A stretch of 64,000 nt of DNA. Source: Pseudoflavonifractor capillosus. GTDB taxonomy: Bacteria; Bacillota; Clostridia; Oscillospirales; Oscillospiraceae. A program made the translations under genes and the position numbers. The notes below the pieces were generated by a model. That model was given only the letters and a program-made list of their open reading frames with translations, was not told the origin of the DNA and did not search any database. Below, one piece after another: positions 42,484-50,970 of the stretch. Every line of letters begins with the position of its first letter. The first letter of the stretch is position 1. The stretch lies in NCBI RefSeq assembly GCF_016902575.1, contig NZ_JACSNZ010000007.1, positions 1 to 64,000 on the forward strand, given 5' to 3'.

Positions 42484-42849
42484 TTGGAAATCCATGAATC
42501 TGCGGAAAATTACCTGGAAGCCATTTTGGCCCTGAGCGAAAAGGGCCCAGTACGTTCCATCGACGTGGCCCAACACCTGGGTTTCTCCAAACCCAGCGTC
42601 AGCCGTGCCATGAGCCTGTTGCGGGATAACGGCTATGTGGTCATGGACGAGAACAGCTTCTTGATTCTCACGCCCGCCGGCCGTGAGATCGCTGAGACCA
42701 TCTACGAGCGGCACCGCCTGCTCACCCAGTGGCTAACTTGGCTGGGGGTCCCCTCAGACATCGCCGCTGAAGATGCCTGCAAAATCGAGCACGATCTCAG
42801 CCCCCAGTCCTTCCAGGCTCTGAAGGACCATATTGCCAAACATAGCTAA
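42484..42849 (+). CDS. Short MntR/DtxR-family metal-dependent regulator
   Basis: The protein has 121 aa from a TTG start with GGGCGG 8 nt upstream. The N-terminus EIHESAENYLEAIL, the winged helix (VAQHLGFSKPSVSRAMSLL) and a short dimerisation half are those of MntR-like proteins, without the SH3 domain of DtxR. Aligned to B. subtilis MntR, the metal site reads N9, E12, H77, C99, E102, H103 instead of D8, E11, H77, E99, E102, H103. The Cys is the residue DtxR-type iron sensors use. Iron or another metal may thus be sensed. No transporter gene is adjacent. Confidence 0.88.
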   Translation: MEIHESAENYLEAILALSEKGPVRSIDVAQHLGFSKPSVSRAMSLLRDNGYVVMDENSFLILTPAGREIAETIYERHRLLTQWLTWLGVPSDIAAEDACKIEHDLSPQSFQALKDHIAKHS

Positions 42850-42851
42850 AA

Positions 42852-42887
42852 AATGTGTCGCAGAAGGGTTTCTGCGACACATTTTTT
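42852..42887. terminator. Bidirectional terminator
   Basis: A 13-bp stem (42852-42864 with 42871-42883), loop AGGGTT, has A runs before and T runs after. It overlaps the stop of the acetyltransferase gene on the other strand. Confidence 0.9.
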
Positions 42888-43479
42888 ATGCCTTCATTGA
42901 TTTTTCCCAATGATCTCGATCCGACTGCGTGATCTCCCTCAGCACACGGGCAGGATTGCCCACAGCGATGGTGTTGGGCGGAATGTCCCGGGTTACTACG
43001 CTGCCCGCTCCCACCACAGCCCCATCTCCGATGGTGACCCCGGCCAAAATGGAGCAGCTGCCCCCGATCCAGACGTCCTTCCCGATGTGCACCTCTGCCC
43101 CATACTCCCAGCCAGTGGCCCGGTCGCCTGGGTCAATGGGATGCCCGGCGGCATAAATGGACACATTGGGGCCGATGAGCGTCCGGTCTCCGATGGTCAC
43201 CTGGCACACATCCAGAACGGTGAGGTTATAATTGATAAACACATCTTTTCCCACAAAGATCTGCTTGCCGTAGTCGCAGCGCACAGGAGGAAGCATGGTG
43301 GTGTTCTCCCCCACCTCCCCTAACAGTTGCTCCAGCAGTGCCCGCTGTTCCCCCCACCGCTGGGGCGGCAGCTGGTTATACCGATACAGCAATTCCTGGG
43401 CCTTCATTCGCTCCTCCTGCAACCCATCCTGGTTGGCCAGATACGGCAGCCCAGCCAACATGCGCTCTTTGTGGTTCAT
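42886..43479 (-). CDS. Sugar O-acetyltransferase (maltose/galactoside acetyltransferase-like, left-handed beta-helix)
   Basis: The protein has 197 aa. The N-terminal Mac domain (KERMLAGLPYLANQDGLQEE) is followed by hexapeptide repeats: GKDVFINYNLTVLDVCQVTI, IGPNVSIYAAGHPIDPGDRA (with the catalytic His in GHP), IGKDVWIGGSCSILAGVTIG and VGAGSVVTRDIPPNTIAVGN. It transfers acetyl from acetyl-CoA to a sugar hydroxyl. AAGGAAGG precedes the ATG, which lies 4 nt after the asparaginase stop, so the two are co-transcribed; the link between them is not obvious. Confidence 0.93.
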   Translation of the reverse strand: MNHKERMLAGLPYLANQDGLQEERMKAQELLYRYNQLPPQRWGEQRALLEQLLGEVGENTTMLPPVRCDYGKQIFVGKDVFINYNLTVLDVCQVTIGDRTLIGPNVSIYAAGHPIDPGDRATGWEYGAEVHIGKDVWIGGSCSILAGVTIGDGAVVGAGSVVTRDIPPNTIAVGNPARVLREITQSDRDHWEKSMKA

Positions 43480-43483
43480 ACTC

Positions 43484-44479
43484 TCATCCTTCCTTTCGTT
43501 CCCCTGACAAGCTGTGGGCGAAAAACTCCCGCACCTGTTCCGGATCCTCCGTCTGGCCTAAGGCCCACATCAGCTTGGTGACTGCCGCCTCGGTGGTCAT
43601 GTCGTATCCCTGGATGACCCCCTCAGCCAGGGCCTTCTGCCCAGCCTGATAGAGGGCAAAATTGCTGCTCTCATACAGGCACTGGCTGCACACCACCACG
43701 GACATACCAGCCTGAGCCGCCTTTTGCAGCTTCTCAATGAGGTTGCGGCGGATGAAGTGGAGACCACCGGCCCCAAAGGCCTCGATGACCACGCCCCGAT
43801 AGTGCATGTCCAGCAGCATATCGAAAATCTCCGGGTTGAGCCCCGGGGTGAGCTTGATGAGAAACACTTCCCGGCACAGCTGGTCCCGCAGCCGACAAGG
43901 CCCCTTCACCGCCGGAATGGCTTTTTCGTTGATGGTAAGTCCCGAGCCGCTCACCTGCCCCACCAAGGGCCAGTTGACGCTCTCAAAGGCCCCGAAGTCG
44001 GTGGTGTGGGTCTTCACCGCCCGGCACCCCAGAATGACCTTCCGGTCAAAGGCCACAAACACCCCTGGCATTCCCGAAGCCGCCATGGCCAGGGCGGTGC
44101 GCAGGTTGTCCAGCCCATCGGTGAGGGGGTGCTCAATGGGCAGCTGGGCACCGGTGAGCACCACGGGAATGGGAATGTTGCGCACCATGTAGGACAGCAC
44201 CGAGGCGGTGTAGGCCATGGTGTCGGTGCCGTGGGAAATGACCACTCCGTCGTACTCCTCCCGGGCCTTGTAGACATGGGAGGCAATGAGCTTCCACTCC
44301 TCGGGCTGAATGTTGGAGGAGTCCAGATGGAGAATATCCTTCACCGTCAGCTCATAACTGTTGGCTAAGCCGCCAATGTAGTGGGCCAGCGCATCCCCAT
44401 CCATCCCGGGAGCCAGCCCCTCCTCCGTCATCCGGGAGGCAATGGTGCCCCCTGTGGTCAAAAGCAATATACGTTTCAT
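43484..44479 (-). CDS. ansA: L-asparaginase, type I (AnsA-like)
   Basis: The protein has 331 aa without signal peptide, hence cytoplasmic. The first catalytic Thr is in LLTTGGTIAS and the second in VISHGTDTMAYTA; PVVLTGAQLPI, then DGLDNLRTALAMA are conserved blocks. It hydrolyses asparagine to aspartate and ammonia. AGGGGG precedes the ATG. Asparagine synthetase and asparaginyl-tRNA synthetase occur about 15 kb to the right, but not in the same operon. Confidence 0.95.
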   Translation of the reverse strand: MKRILLLTTGGTIASRMTEEGLAPGMDGDALAHYIGGLANSYELTVKDILHLDSSNIQPEEWKLIASHVYKAREEYDGVVISHGTDTMAYTASVLSYMVRNIPIPVVLTGAQLPIEHPLTDGLDNLRTALAMAASGMPGVFVAFDRKVILGCRAVKTHTTDFGAFESVNWPLVGQVSGSGLTINEKAIPAVKGPCRLRDQLCREVFLIKLTPGLNPEIFDMLLDMHYRGVVIEAFGAGGLHFIRRNLIEKLQKAAQAGMSVVVCSQCLYESSNFALYQAGQKALAEGVIQGYDMTTEAAVTKLMWALGQTEDPEQVREFFAHSLSGERKEG

Positions 44480-44557
44480 ATCTATCCCCCTGGGAATCTC
44501 TTTTCGCAGGTTTCAGTATATCCAATTTATTTCTTCTTTTCAAGGGCATCCTACCCG

Positions 44558-44586
44558 TTGCCGGATGGCCATTTTCTTGGTATACT
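44558..44586 (+). promoter_or_regulatory. Promoter of the thioredoxin-reductase-like gene
   Basis: TTGCCG (44558-44563), 17-bp spacer, TATACT (44581-44586); AAAGGAGG and the ATG follow within 30 nt, so the leader is short. Confidence 0.65.
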
Positions 44587-44614
44587 GTGAAAAAAATCAA
44601 AGGAGGACGATCCT

Positions 44615-45409
44615 ATGTCATATGATCTTCTGGTGGTGGGGGCCGGCCCCGCTGGTCTGTCTGCCGCCATCTACGCCCGGGCTCGCAACAAATCCGTGCT
44701 GGTGGTATCCAACGAACCCACCGCCAGCCCCCTGTGCAAGGCCCACCAAATCGACAACTACCCCGGCATCCCCCACATCACCGGCAAGCAGCTGGTGGAG
44801 GACATGCTCTCCCAGGCCCAGGAGATGGGCGCTGAGTTTCGTCAGGGGCGGGTGCTGTCCCTGATGCCCTTGGGTGACTCCGTCATGGCCTCCATTGGCG
44901 ACCAGGTGGAGCAAGCCACCGCCGTGGTGCTGGCCCCCGGCGTGGCCCGGGCTGCCGCCCTGCCCGGAGAGGAGAAGCTGCTGGGCCGGGGCGTGAGCTA
45001 CTGCGCCACCTGCGACGGTATGTTCTACCGGGGCAAGCAGGTGGTGGTGGCGGGAGACGCCCCCGACCTGGAGGAAGAGACCGAGTACCTGCGCTCCATC
45101 GGCTGTGAGGTCACCTCCGTGCGTCTGCCCGGGCTCCACATCCTGGGTGAGGACCAGGTGTGCGGGGTGCGCACCCCTCAGGAGGAAGAAATTCCCTGTC
45201 AGGGCGTGTTCCTGCTCCGGGCCTCCATCGCTCCCACCCAGATGGTTCCGGGCCTGGAATTGGATGGCAATTATGTAAAGGTAAATGCCTTTATGGCTAC
45301 CAATCTCCCAGGGGTTTACGCCGCCGGAGACTGCACAGGCCAGCCCCTCCAACTGGCCAAGGCCGTGGGCCAGGGGCAAATTGCCGCCCACCATGCCCTG
45401 GGGCTGTGA
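44615..45409 (+). CDS. Minimal thioredoxin-reductase-like FAD-dependent disulfide oxidoreductase
   Basis: The protein has 264 aa, about 45 fewer than TrxB. VVGAGPAGLSAAIYARARNK binds FAD, the redox centre is C130-A-T-C133, and the closing FAD block is GVYAAGDCTGQPLQLAKAVG. The pyridine nucleotide domain is shrunken: the usual GGGDSAxEEA is replaced by AGDAPDLEEE and the HRRxxxR loop is absent. It may therefore use NADH weakly, or accept electrons from another donor such as ferredoxin or F420-like systems, as in ferredoxin- or flavin-type thioredoxin reductases. No thioredoxin gene is adjacent. Confidence 0.85.
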   Translation: MSYDLLVVGAGPAGLSAAIYARARNKSVLVVSNEPTASPLCKAHQIDNYPGIPHITGKQLVEDMLSQAQEMGAEFRQGRVLSLMPLGDSVMASIGDQVEQATAVVLAPGVARAAALPGEEKLLGRGVSYCATCDGMFYRGKQVVVAGDAPDLEEETEYLRSIGCEVTSVRLPGLHILGEDQVCGVRTPQEEEIPCQGVFLLRASIAPTQMVPGLELDGNYVKVNAFMATNLPGVYAAGDCTGQPLQLAKAVGQGQIAAHHALGL

Positions 45410-45451
45410 ACTTTCCTTTGTTAAATTTTTTGGAAAATTTGCACGAGGTTC

Positions 45452-45480
45452 TTGAAATTATGCTCCAATGATGGTAACAT
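45452..45480 (+). promoter_or_regulatory. Candidate promoter of the small P-loop gene
   Basis: TTGAAA (45452-45457) and TAACAT (45475-45480) at 17-bp spacing, about 50 nt before the ATG. Confidence 0.45.
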
Positions 45481-45531
45481 GGTGTACAAGAAAAGGGGAC
45501 TCCCCCTTGAAACCAATAAGGAGTGATTGTT

Positions 45532-45942
45532 ATGGTCAAAGTAATTATGGGCCCCAAGGGTACCGGTAAGACCAAGCAGATGATCGATTTGATCAACACA
45601 GCAGTGGAAACCGAGCACGGCAACGTGGTTGCCATCGCCCACGATTCCAAGCTGACTTTTGATATTAACTACAAGATCCGACTGGTTGAGACCTCCGACT
45701 ACAACATCCCCAATTATGACACTTTGAAGGGATTCCTGTATGGCCTGTACGCCAGCAACTACGACATCACCCACGTGTTCATCGACAGCTTGAACAAGCT
45801 GGTCTCCACCGAGAACAAGGCCGATGTCGAAGCCTTCCTGGATTGGCTGGAGGCGTTCTCCCAGAAGTGCGGCATCAAGTACACCGTCTCCATCAGCGAG
45901 GACGAGTCCTCTGCCACCGAGGGTGTGCGCAAGTATTTCTAA
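45532..45942 (+). CDS. Small P-loop ATP-binding protein of unknown function
   Basis: The protein has 136 aa; ATG 45532 follows AAGGAGTG. The Walker A motif GPKGTGKT is at residues 7-14, and a Walker B-like strand HVFIDSL near 80. No second domain is present. A P-loop and one beta-alpha core of this size do not define an activity; related short proteins in Clostridia are sometimes annotated as PilT-like, which the sequence does not support. It has its own promoter and a strong terminator, so it is a free-standing, probably well-expressed gene. Confidence 0.8.
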   Translation: MVKVIMGPKGTGKTKQMIDLINTAVETEHGNVVAIAHDSKLTFDINYKIRLVETSDYNIPNYDTLKGFLYGLYASNYDITHVFIDSLNKLVSTENKADVEAFLDWLEAFSQKCGIKYTVSISEDESSATEGVRKYF

Positions 45943-45964
45943 TATATTTTACATCAAATTTTTT

Positions 45965-45997
45965 GGGCCGGGTGCACATGCACCCGGCCCATTTTTT
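45965..45997 (+). terminator. Intrinsic terminator after the P-loop gene
   Basis: A GC-rich stem (45965-45974 with 45981-45990, extendable by two pairs) is followed by ATTTTTT. Confidence 0.9.
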
Positions 45998-48047
45998 ATT
46001 CGCCTCTCATTCCGCTGACGATACGGAAATAAGATCGGGACGTAAGCCGATAGATAAGCACATAGAACAGAGCAAATGCCAGGAAGCTGATGACTGTCAC
46101 AGTGGCAAACAGCCACACATTGGTCAGGCCAAGCAGCAGCAACAGCTTTCGGATGAGGGGGAAGGCGAAGGCCAAGTGGACCCCCGCCATGACCAGAGGC
46201 AGGAAGAACACGGTGAGCACCTGAGAGTTGATGCTCTTTCGAATCTCCACCTTGGTCATGCCAACCTTTTGCATGATGTCGAACCGGGACTGATCCTCAT
46301 ACCCCTCGCAGATTTGCTTGTAGTAGATGATGAGCACCGCTGCCAGGATAAACACCACACCCAGCAGGATCCCCAGGAAGAACAGGCCGCCGTATATACC
46401 ATAGGTGTCCGCCCGCTCCTGAGCTGCCGCCTCCAGCAAGACGTGGAAAAACTCCTCATCTTCCGCAGCAATCTCCATGTCTCGCAGTCCAGTTTGCAAA
46501 TCCTTGGCAATGCTTTTCTGGGTTTCGTCGTCACAGTTGAGGTCAAAGCCGTAGAACCAGTGTGGGCTGATGAACTGGTCACTCCCCTCCGACATCTCTC
46601 CCAGTCGATCCATGACACTGGAGAAATCCGGGACGAAGAGATAGATGGAGGGGACGATCTGCATGGCATCCACCCCGTTATCCGCAAAGGAGTCCACCTG
46701 GCCTGCCACGGACAAGATCATGCCATTCCCCAATGTCAAGGTGTCATAGTCGTAGCTGTCCTCTTTAGTTGTGAACACCAGGGTCTCCCCAGGTACCAGC
46801 TCCTCATGCTTGCCCATGAGCTTGTTGTAGTCCTCCAGGGGCGCCACAAATACCTGCCAGGTGTTGGCCATGTCCTCCACATTGTAGGAGTTTTGGAAGG
46901 TGTTCTCCAGGACAATGTGGTCCTCCCGCTGGATGCCCACAAAGCCCGCCACCCGGTAGTCCAAGACGTTGCTCATGGTGGCATCATAGCGCTCCACCGT
47001 CTCCTCCGCCAGCGCTCGCACCTGGTCCAGGCGCTCATCGGTGAGGGTGTCCACCGTGTCCACCATACCGTCCAGATTGATGTGACGGGGATATCGATTG
47101 CGGATGCTGTCCTCAATGCCGATGTACAGGCAGGAGGTGGAGGAGATCATCACCAGCACCATGGTGCACAGAATGCAGATGGAGGCCAGACCCGCTCCGT
47201 TTCGCTTCATGCGATAGACCATGGATGACACCGAGACAAAGTGATTGGTCTTGTAGTAATACTTCTTATTCCGCTGCAGAAGGCGGCACAAGGCCACAGA
47301 ACCTGCCACAAAGAGCAAGTAGGTTGCCACCACCACCATGGCTACGGCAATGAAAAAGCCCAGCATGGCAGTGATGGGGTCTTCCACGGTAATGGCCCAG
47401 TAATAGGCTCCTGCCAGCACCACCAGACCCAGCAGGGCGATGATCCAGTTGGCGCGTGGGGGCTTCTCCCCGGCGTTTTCACTGCGCAGCAGTGCGATGG
47501 GGCTGGTCAAGTGGACCTGACGCAGGGTGTTGAGGTAAATGAGGCCAAAAATCACCACAAACAGGATCACGGTCTGAATGATGGATCCCATCTCCACCGT
47601 CAAAGTGTATATGACACCGCCACCCAAGATGCGGGTGAGAGCCAACTCAGCCACCTTGGAAAAAAGCACACCAAAGAACAGGCCGCCCACCAAGGTAATG
47701 GCTGCGATCATCACCGTTTCCCACAGCAACACCAGAGCCAGATTGCGTTTGCCCATACCCAGGATGTTGTACAGACCGAACTCCTTCTTTCTTCTCCGAA
47801 TGAGGAAGGAGTTGGTGTAGAACAGGAAAATGAGGGAGAACACACACATGACCCCGAAGCCCATGTCCAAAAAGCTCTGGGCCGTGCGGCCACCGGCCAT
47901 ACCGGCCAGGATGGAAGACTGGCCCAGGAAGGAGACGATGTAGCACACCATCACCACACCGATGCAGGCCAGTATATAGGGCAGGTACAGTTTTTTATTC
48001 TGACGGATGCCCGTCCACGCCAGTCGGCGGTAAAAGCCCATTCTCAT
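45996..48047 (-). CDS. BceB-type ABC transporter permease (FtsX-like)
   Basis: The protein has 683 aa with ten expected helices: a first group, an FtsX-like block of three, a large extracytoplasmic domain of about 210 residues (about 310-520), and a final group. NKKLYLPYILACIG, RRRKKEFGLYNILGMGKRNL and VGMTKVEIRKSINSQVLTVF are typical BceB/VraG-like blocks. The large outer domain recognises bacitracin-like or lantibiotic peptides. The start overlaps the stop of the ATPase gene (ATGA). With the kinase and regulator upstream it forms a full sensing and detoxification module. Confidence 0.92.
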   Translation of the reverse strand: MRMGFYRRLAWTGIRQNKKLYLPYILACIGVVMVCYIVSFLGQSSILAGMAGGRTAQSFLDMGFGVMCVFSLIFLFYTNSFLIRRRKKEFGLYNILGMGKRNLALVLLWETVMIAAITLVGGLFFGVLFSKVAELALTRILGGGVIYTLTVEMGSIIQTVILFVVIFGLIYLNTLRQVHLTSPIALLRSENAGEKPPRANWIIALLGLVVLAGAYYWAITVEDPITAMLGFFIAVAMVVVATYLLFVAGSVALCRLLQRNKKYYYKTNHFVSVSSMVYRMKRNGAGLASICILCTMVLVMISSTSCLYIGIEDSIRNRYPRHINLDGMVDTVDTLTDERLDQVRALAEETVERYDATMSNVLDYRVAGFVGIQREDHIVLENTFQNSYNVEDMANTWQVFVAPLEDYNKLMGKHEELVPGETLVFTTKEDSYDYDTLTLGNGMILSVAGQVDSFADNGVDAMQIVPSIYLFVPDFSSVMDRLGEMSEGSDQFISPHWFYGFDLNCDDETQKSIAKDLQTGLRDMEIAAEDEEFFHVLLEAAAQERADTYGIYGGLFFLGILLGVVFILAAVLIIYYKQICEGYEDQSRFDIMQKVGMTKVEIRKSINSQVLTVFFLPLVMAGVHLAFAFPLIRKLLLLLGLTNVWLFATVTVISFLAFALFYVLIYRLTSRSYFRIVSGMRGE

Positions 48048-48808
48048 GCCCGCTCACCACCTGTGGTCAACAGCGTCAGAGCATCGGAAATCTTCTGGTA
48101 GAACTGGTTTTCCGTGTTCTGGCCCCGGTAAATCTGGTGGGACAGCTGACCATCCTTGATAAACAGCACTCGTCCGGCGTGGCTGGCCGCTTTCACCGAG
48201 TGGGTGACCATCAAAATGGTCTGGCCCTGGGCGTTGATGTCCCCGAACAGCCGCAGCAGCTCATCGGTGGCCTTGGAGTCCAACGCTCCCGTGGGCTCGT
48301 CAGCCAAAATGAGTCGGGGGTTTGTAATCAGCGCCCGAGCCACAGCTGCCCGCTGTTTCTGGCCGCCGGACACCTCGTAGGGATACTTCTTCAACAGGTT
48401 GGCAATGCCCAGCTGGCCAGCCAGGGGGATGAGCCGCTGCTTCATCTCGCTGGGCTGTTTGCCGGAGAGCACCAGAGGCAGGTAAATGTTGTCCTCCAGG
48501 GAGAAGGTGTCCAGCAGGTTGAAGTCTTGGAACACAAAGCCCAGGTGATCCCGGCGGAAAGCAGCCACCTCAGACTCCCGGATCTTGCCCAGCTCCTGCC
48601 CGTCCAGCTTCACGCTGCCCCCGGTGGGCTTATCCAACGCTGCCAGGATGTTGAGCAGCGTGGTCTTGCCCGAGCCAGACTCACCCATGATGGCCACATA
48701 CTCCCCTTCCTCCACCTGGAAGGTCACATTCTTCAGGGCCTGCACCTGGGTGCCGCCAAATCGGGTGGTATAGATTTTTTGCAAGCTCTGTACTTCTAAG
48801 ATACTCAT
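48044..48808 (-). CDS. BceA-type ABC transporter ATP-binding protein
   Basis: The protein has 254 aa. Walker A GESGSGKTT, Q-loop FVFQDFNLLDTFS, signature VSGGQKQRAAVARA, Walker B LILADEPTGALD and the H-loop MVTHS are all intact and match the MacB/LolD/BceA class. GGTG-style tight coupling to the permease is seen. It energises the removal of antimicrobial peptides from their lipid II-cycle targets and, in this family, also signals flux to the kinase. Confidence 0.95.
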   Translation of the reverse strand: MSILEVQSLQKIYTTRFGGTQVQALKNVTFQVEEGEYVAIMGESGSGKTTLLNILAALDKPTGGSVKLDGQELGKIRESEVAAFRRDHLGFVFQDFNLLDTFSLEDNIYLPLVLSGKQPSEMKQRLIPLAGQLGIANLLKKYPYEVSGGQKQRAAVARALITNPRLILADEPTGALDSKATDELLRLFGDINAQGQTILMVTHSVKAASHAGRVLFIKDGQLSHQIYRGQNTENQFYQKISDALTLLTTGGERA

Positions 48809-48918
48809 AGAGCGGTTCCTCCTTTGCTGTTTACATGCTTATTATACCTGGGAGAAACCCCGCCCTCCATTTCTTCTCCTTACAGTTTCTCGTCCACTTC
48901 TAACAGTTTTGTCACAAA

Positions 48919-49911
48919 TCACTCCACCCATCGCTCTTCCCGATCCAGGCAAATGCGGATGGTGGTACCCTGTCCCAGGGTTGACTGGGCAGAGATGCGG
49001 TGGCCCAGGTTGGAGCAGATACGCTGACACAGGTACAGTCCCAGGCCGATGGCCTTTTTATCCACACGCCCGTTGTACCCGGTATATCCCTTTTGGAAGA
49101 TGCGGGGCAGATCCTCCGGGGCAATGCCGATGCCGTTGTCCCGGATGCACAGGGTGGCGGGCGCATCCAACTCCACCCATACCGCTCCCCCATCCGGGGT
49201 ATACTTCAGGGCGTTGGATAGCACCTGCTCTACCACAAAGGCCAGCCATTTCTCGTCGGTGAGCACTCGCAGCCCTGACGGCTCATAGTGCAGGGTGATG
49301 CGGCGGCGGATGAACTGGGTGGAGAACTTCCGTACCGCTCCCCGGACAATGTTGTCCAGGTCATATTCCCGGAACAGATAGTCCGTGGACTGGGAGTCCA
49401 GACGGAGGAAGGCCAGCACCATCTCCACATACTGCTCAATGCGCATCAGTTCCTCCAACAGCTGCCGGGCCGCAGGAGAGTCCTGGCTCTGGAGGGTCAG
49501 GCGCATGGAGGCAATGGGGGTTTTGATCTGATGGGCCCACACAGTGTAGTAGTCCACCATGTCCTCATAGCGTCCCTGCATCTCCCCTTCCCGCCGGGCC
49601 TGCTCCTGGCGCAGCAGATGGATGATATGCTGATAGTCCCGGTCATCCTGGCAACATGGCGTTGGAAAGTCCCCCATCACCGCCCCGGACAGCCGTGAGA
49701 GCTGTTCCAGACGTCGGTGTCTCTCCCGGGCCCGGCGCACATCCAGCCCCAGAAACACACACCCCAGCACACCGCACAGTCCCACCGGGTAGAGCACTGC
49801 GCCCAGGGGCAGCTGATACAGGGCAAACACGCCAAAAAAGATCAGGGAGAACAGCACAAAGACGCCCACCGCCTTCCACCGATCCCGAAGATAGGTTTTG
49901 AAGTACGTCAT
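48919..49911 (-). CDS. BceS-type intramembrane-sensing histidine kinase
   Basis: The protein has 330 aa; ATG 49911 follows GGGGAAGA. Two helices at about 13-33 and 37-56 are separated by only a few residues, so there is no outer sensor domain, as in BceS kinases that sense through the ABC transporter. The H-box is WAHQIKTPIASMRL with H127. The ATP-binding part has VVEQVLSNALKYTPDGG (N-box), CIRDNGIGI and GLGLYLCQRI. Its gene lies 11 nt after the response regulator. Confidence 0.94.
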   Translation of the reverse strand: MTYFKTYLRDRWKAVGVFVLFSLIFFGVFALYQLPLGAVLYPVGLCGVLGCVFLGLDVRRARERHRRLEQLSRLSGAVMGDFPTPCCQDDRDYQHIIHLLRQEQARREGEMQGRYEDMVDYYTVWAHQIKTPIASMRLTLQSQDSPAARQLLEELMRIEQYVEMVLAFLRLDSQSTDYLFREYDLDNIVRGAVRKFSTQFIRRRITLHYEPSGLRVLTDEKWLAFVVEQVLSNALKYTPDGGAVWVELDAPATLCIRDNGIGIAPEDLPRIFQKGYTGYNGRVDKKAIGLGLYLCQRICSNLGHRISAQSTLGQGTTIRICLDREERWVE

Positions 49912-49922
49912 ACTCTTCCCCC

Positions 49923-50594
49923 TTATGAAATGAGATATCCCACTCCAAACTTGGTGGTGATAAAGGCCGTCAGACCTGCTCTGTCCAGTTTCTTCCTCAA
50001 GCGGTTGACGTTCACCGTCAGGGTGTTCTCGTCCACAAAGCTGTCCCCCTCCCACAAAAGCTCCATCAGACGCTCCCGGCTGACCACACTGCCTTTGTTT
50101 TTCATGAGCGCCAGAAGAATGCGGTACTCGTTTTTGGTCAGGTCGATATTCTCCCCCTGGTAGGTCAAGGTGCCATCCCCGGTGTTGAGCATGGCTCCCC
50201 GGTGCTCCAGCACCGGGACCGACTCCCCGTAGTCGTAGGCCCGGCGGAGCATGGCCTGCACCTTGGCGATGAGTACACTCTGGTCAAAGGGCTTGGCAAT
50301 AAAATCATCCGCCCCCATATTCATTGCCATCACCAGATTCATGTTGTCCGAAGCGGAGGAGAGAAAGACAATGGGCACCTGAGACACCGTCCGAATTTGA
50401 CTGCACCAGTGAAACCCATTGAAAAAAGGCAGGCCAATGTCCATGAGCACCAGATGGGGCTGGTATCGGGCAAACTCTCCCAGCACATCCCGGAAATCGG
50501 TGACACACGCCGCCTCCAGCCCCCAGGCCTCCAGCTGCTGCTGCACCGCCCCGGCAATCCCCCGGTCATCCTCCACAATCAAGATCCGGTACAT
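49923..50594 (-). CDS. BceR-type OmpR-family response regulator
   Basis: The protein has 223 aa. The receiver has D9/D10, phospho-acceptor D52 (LVLMDIGLP), S79/S80 and K101-P102. The winged helix has LTKNEYRILLALMKNKGSVV, then TVNVNRLRKKL and TKFGVGYLI. It is first in the order regulator, kinase, ATPase, permease, all on the minus strand, and should activate the transporter genes. A gap of 110 nt between kinase and ATPase (48809-48918) could hold the target promoter. Confidence 0.95.
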   Translation of the reverse strand: MYRILIVEDDRGIAGAVQQQLEAWGLEAACVTDFRDVLGEFARYQPHLVLMDIGLPFFNGFHWCSQIRTVSQVPIVFLSSASDNMNLVMAMNMGADDFIAKPFDQSVLIAKVQAMLRRAYDYGESVPVLEHRGAMLNTGDGTLTYQGENIDLTKNEYRILLALMKNKGSVVSRERLMELLWEGDSFVDENTLTVNVNRLRKKLDRAGLTAFITTKFGVGYLIS

Positions 50595-50647
50595 CTTCCT
50601 CTCCCCTTTATTCGAAATTTTATCCAGTATACCACAGTCTCAAGACA

Positions 50648-50681
50648 CAAAAAAGCCCCTGCCTGGAATAGGCAGGGGCTT
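50648..50681 (-). terminator. Terminator of the rpsF-ssb-rpsR operon
   Basis: A perfect 12-bp stem (50653-50664 with 50670-50681), loop GGAAT, followed on the minus strand by six or more T. Confidence 0.92.
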
Positions 50682-50692
50682 GACGCTGCAAA

Positions 50693-50935
50693 TTAGTCGG
50701 TGACGTAGGGCAGCAGAGCCACGTGACGGGCACGCTTGATGGCCTCGGTCAGCTGACGCTGATGCATGGCGCAGGTGCCGGTGGTGCGGCGGGGCAGGAT
50801 CTTGGAGCGCTCGGACAGGAAACGCTTGAGCTTAGCAGCGTCCTTGTAGTCGATGTGCTCCACCTTGTCCACGCAGAAGGCGCAGACCTTGCGGCGCTTG
50901 CGGTTGCCGCGGGGCTTCACATTATCCATAGCCAT
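50693..50935 (-). CDS. rpsR: 30S ribosomal protein S18
   Basis: The protein has 80 aa. [17 protein letters not shown], then [39 protein letters not shown] is the complete S18 signature. C18, C21, C55 and H58 make this the zinc-binding C+ form of S18. AGGAGG lies 9 nt before the ATG. S18 pairs with S6 on the 30S platform, and both are encoded in this operon. Confidence 0.98.
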   Translation of the reverse strand: MAMDNVKPRGNRKRRKVCAFCVDKVEHIDYKDAAKLKRFLSERSKILPRRTTGTCAMHQRQLTEAIKRARHVALLPYVTD

Positions 50936-50970
50936 AATGGCAGACCTCCTTACGATATGATAGCCCTTAT

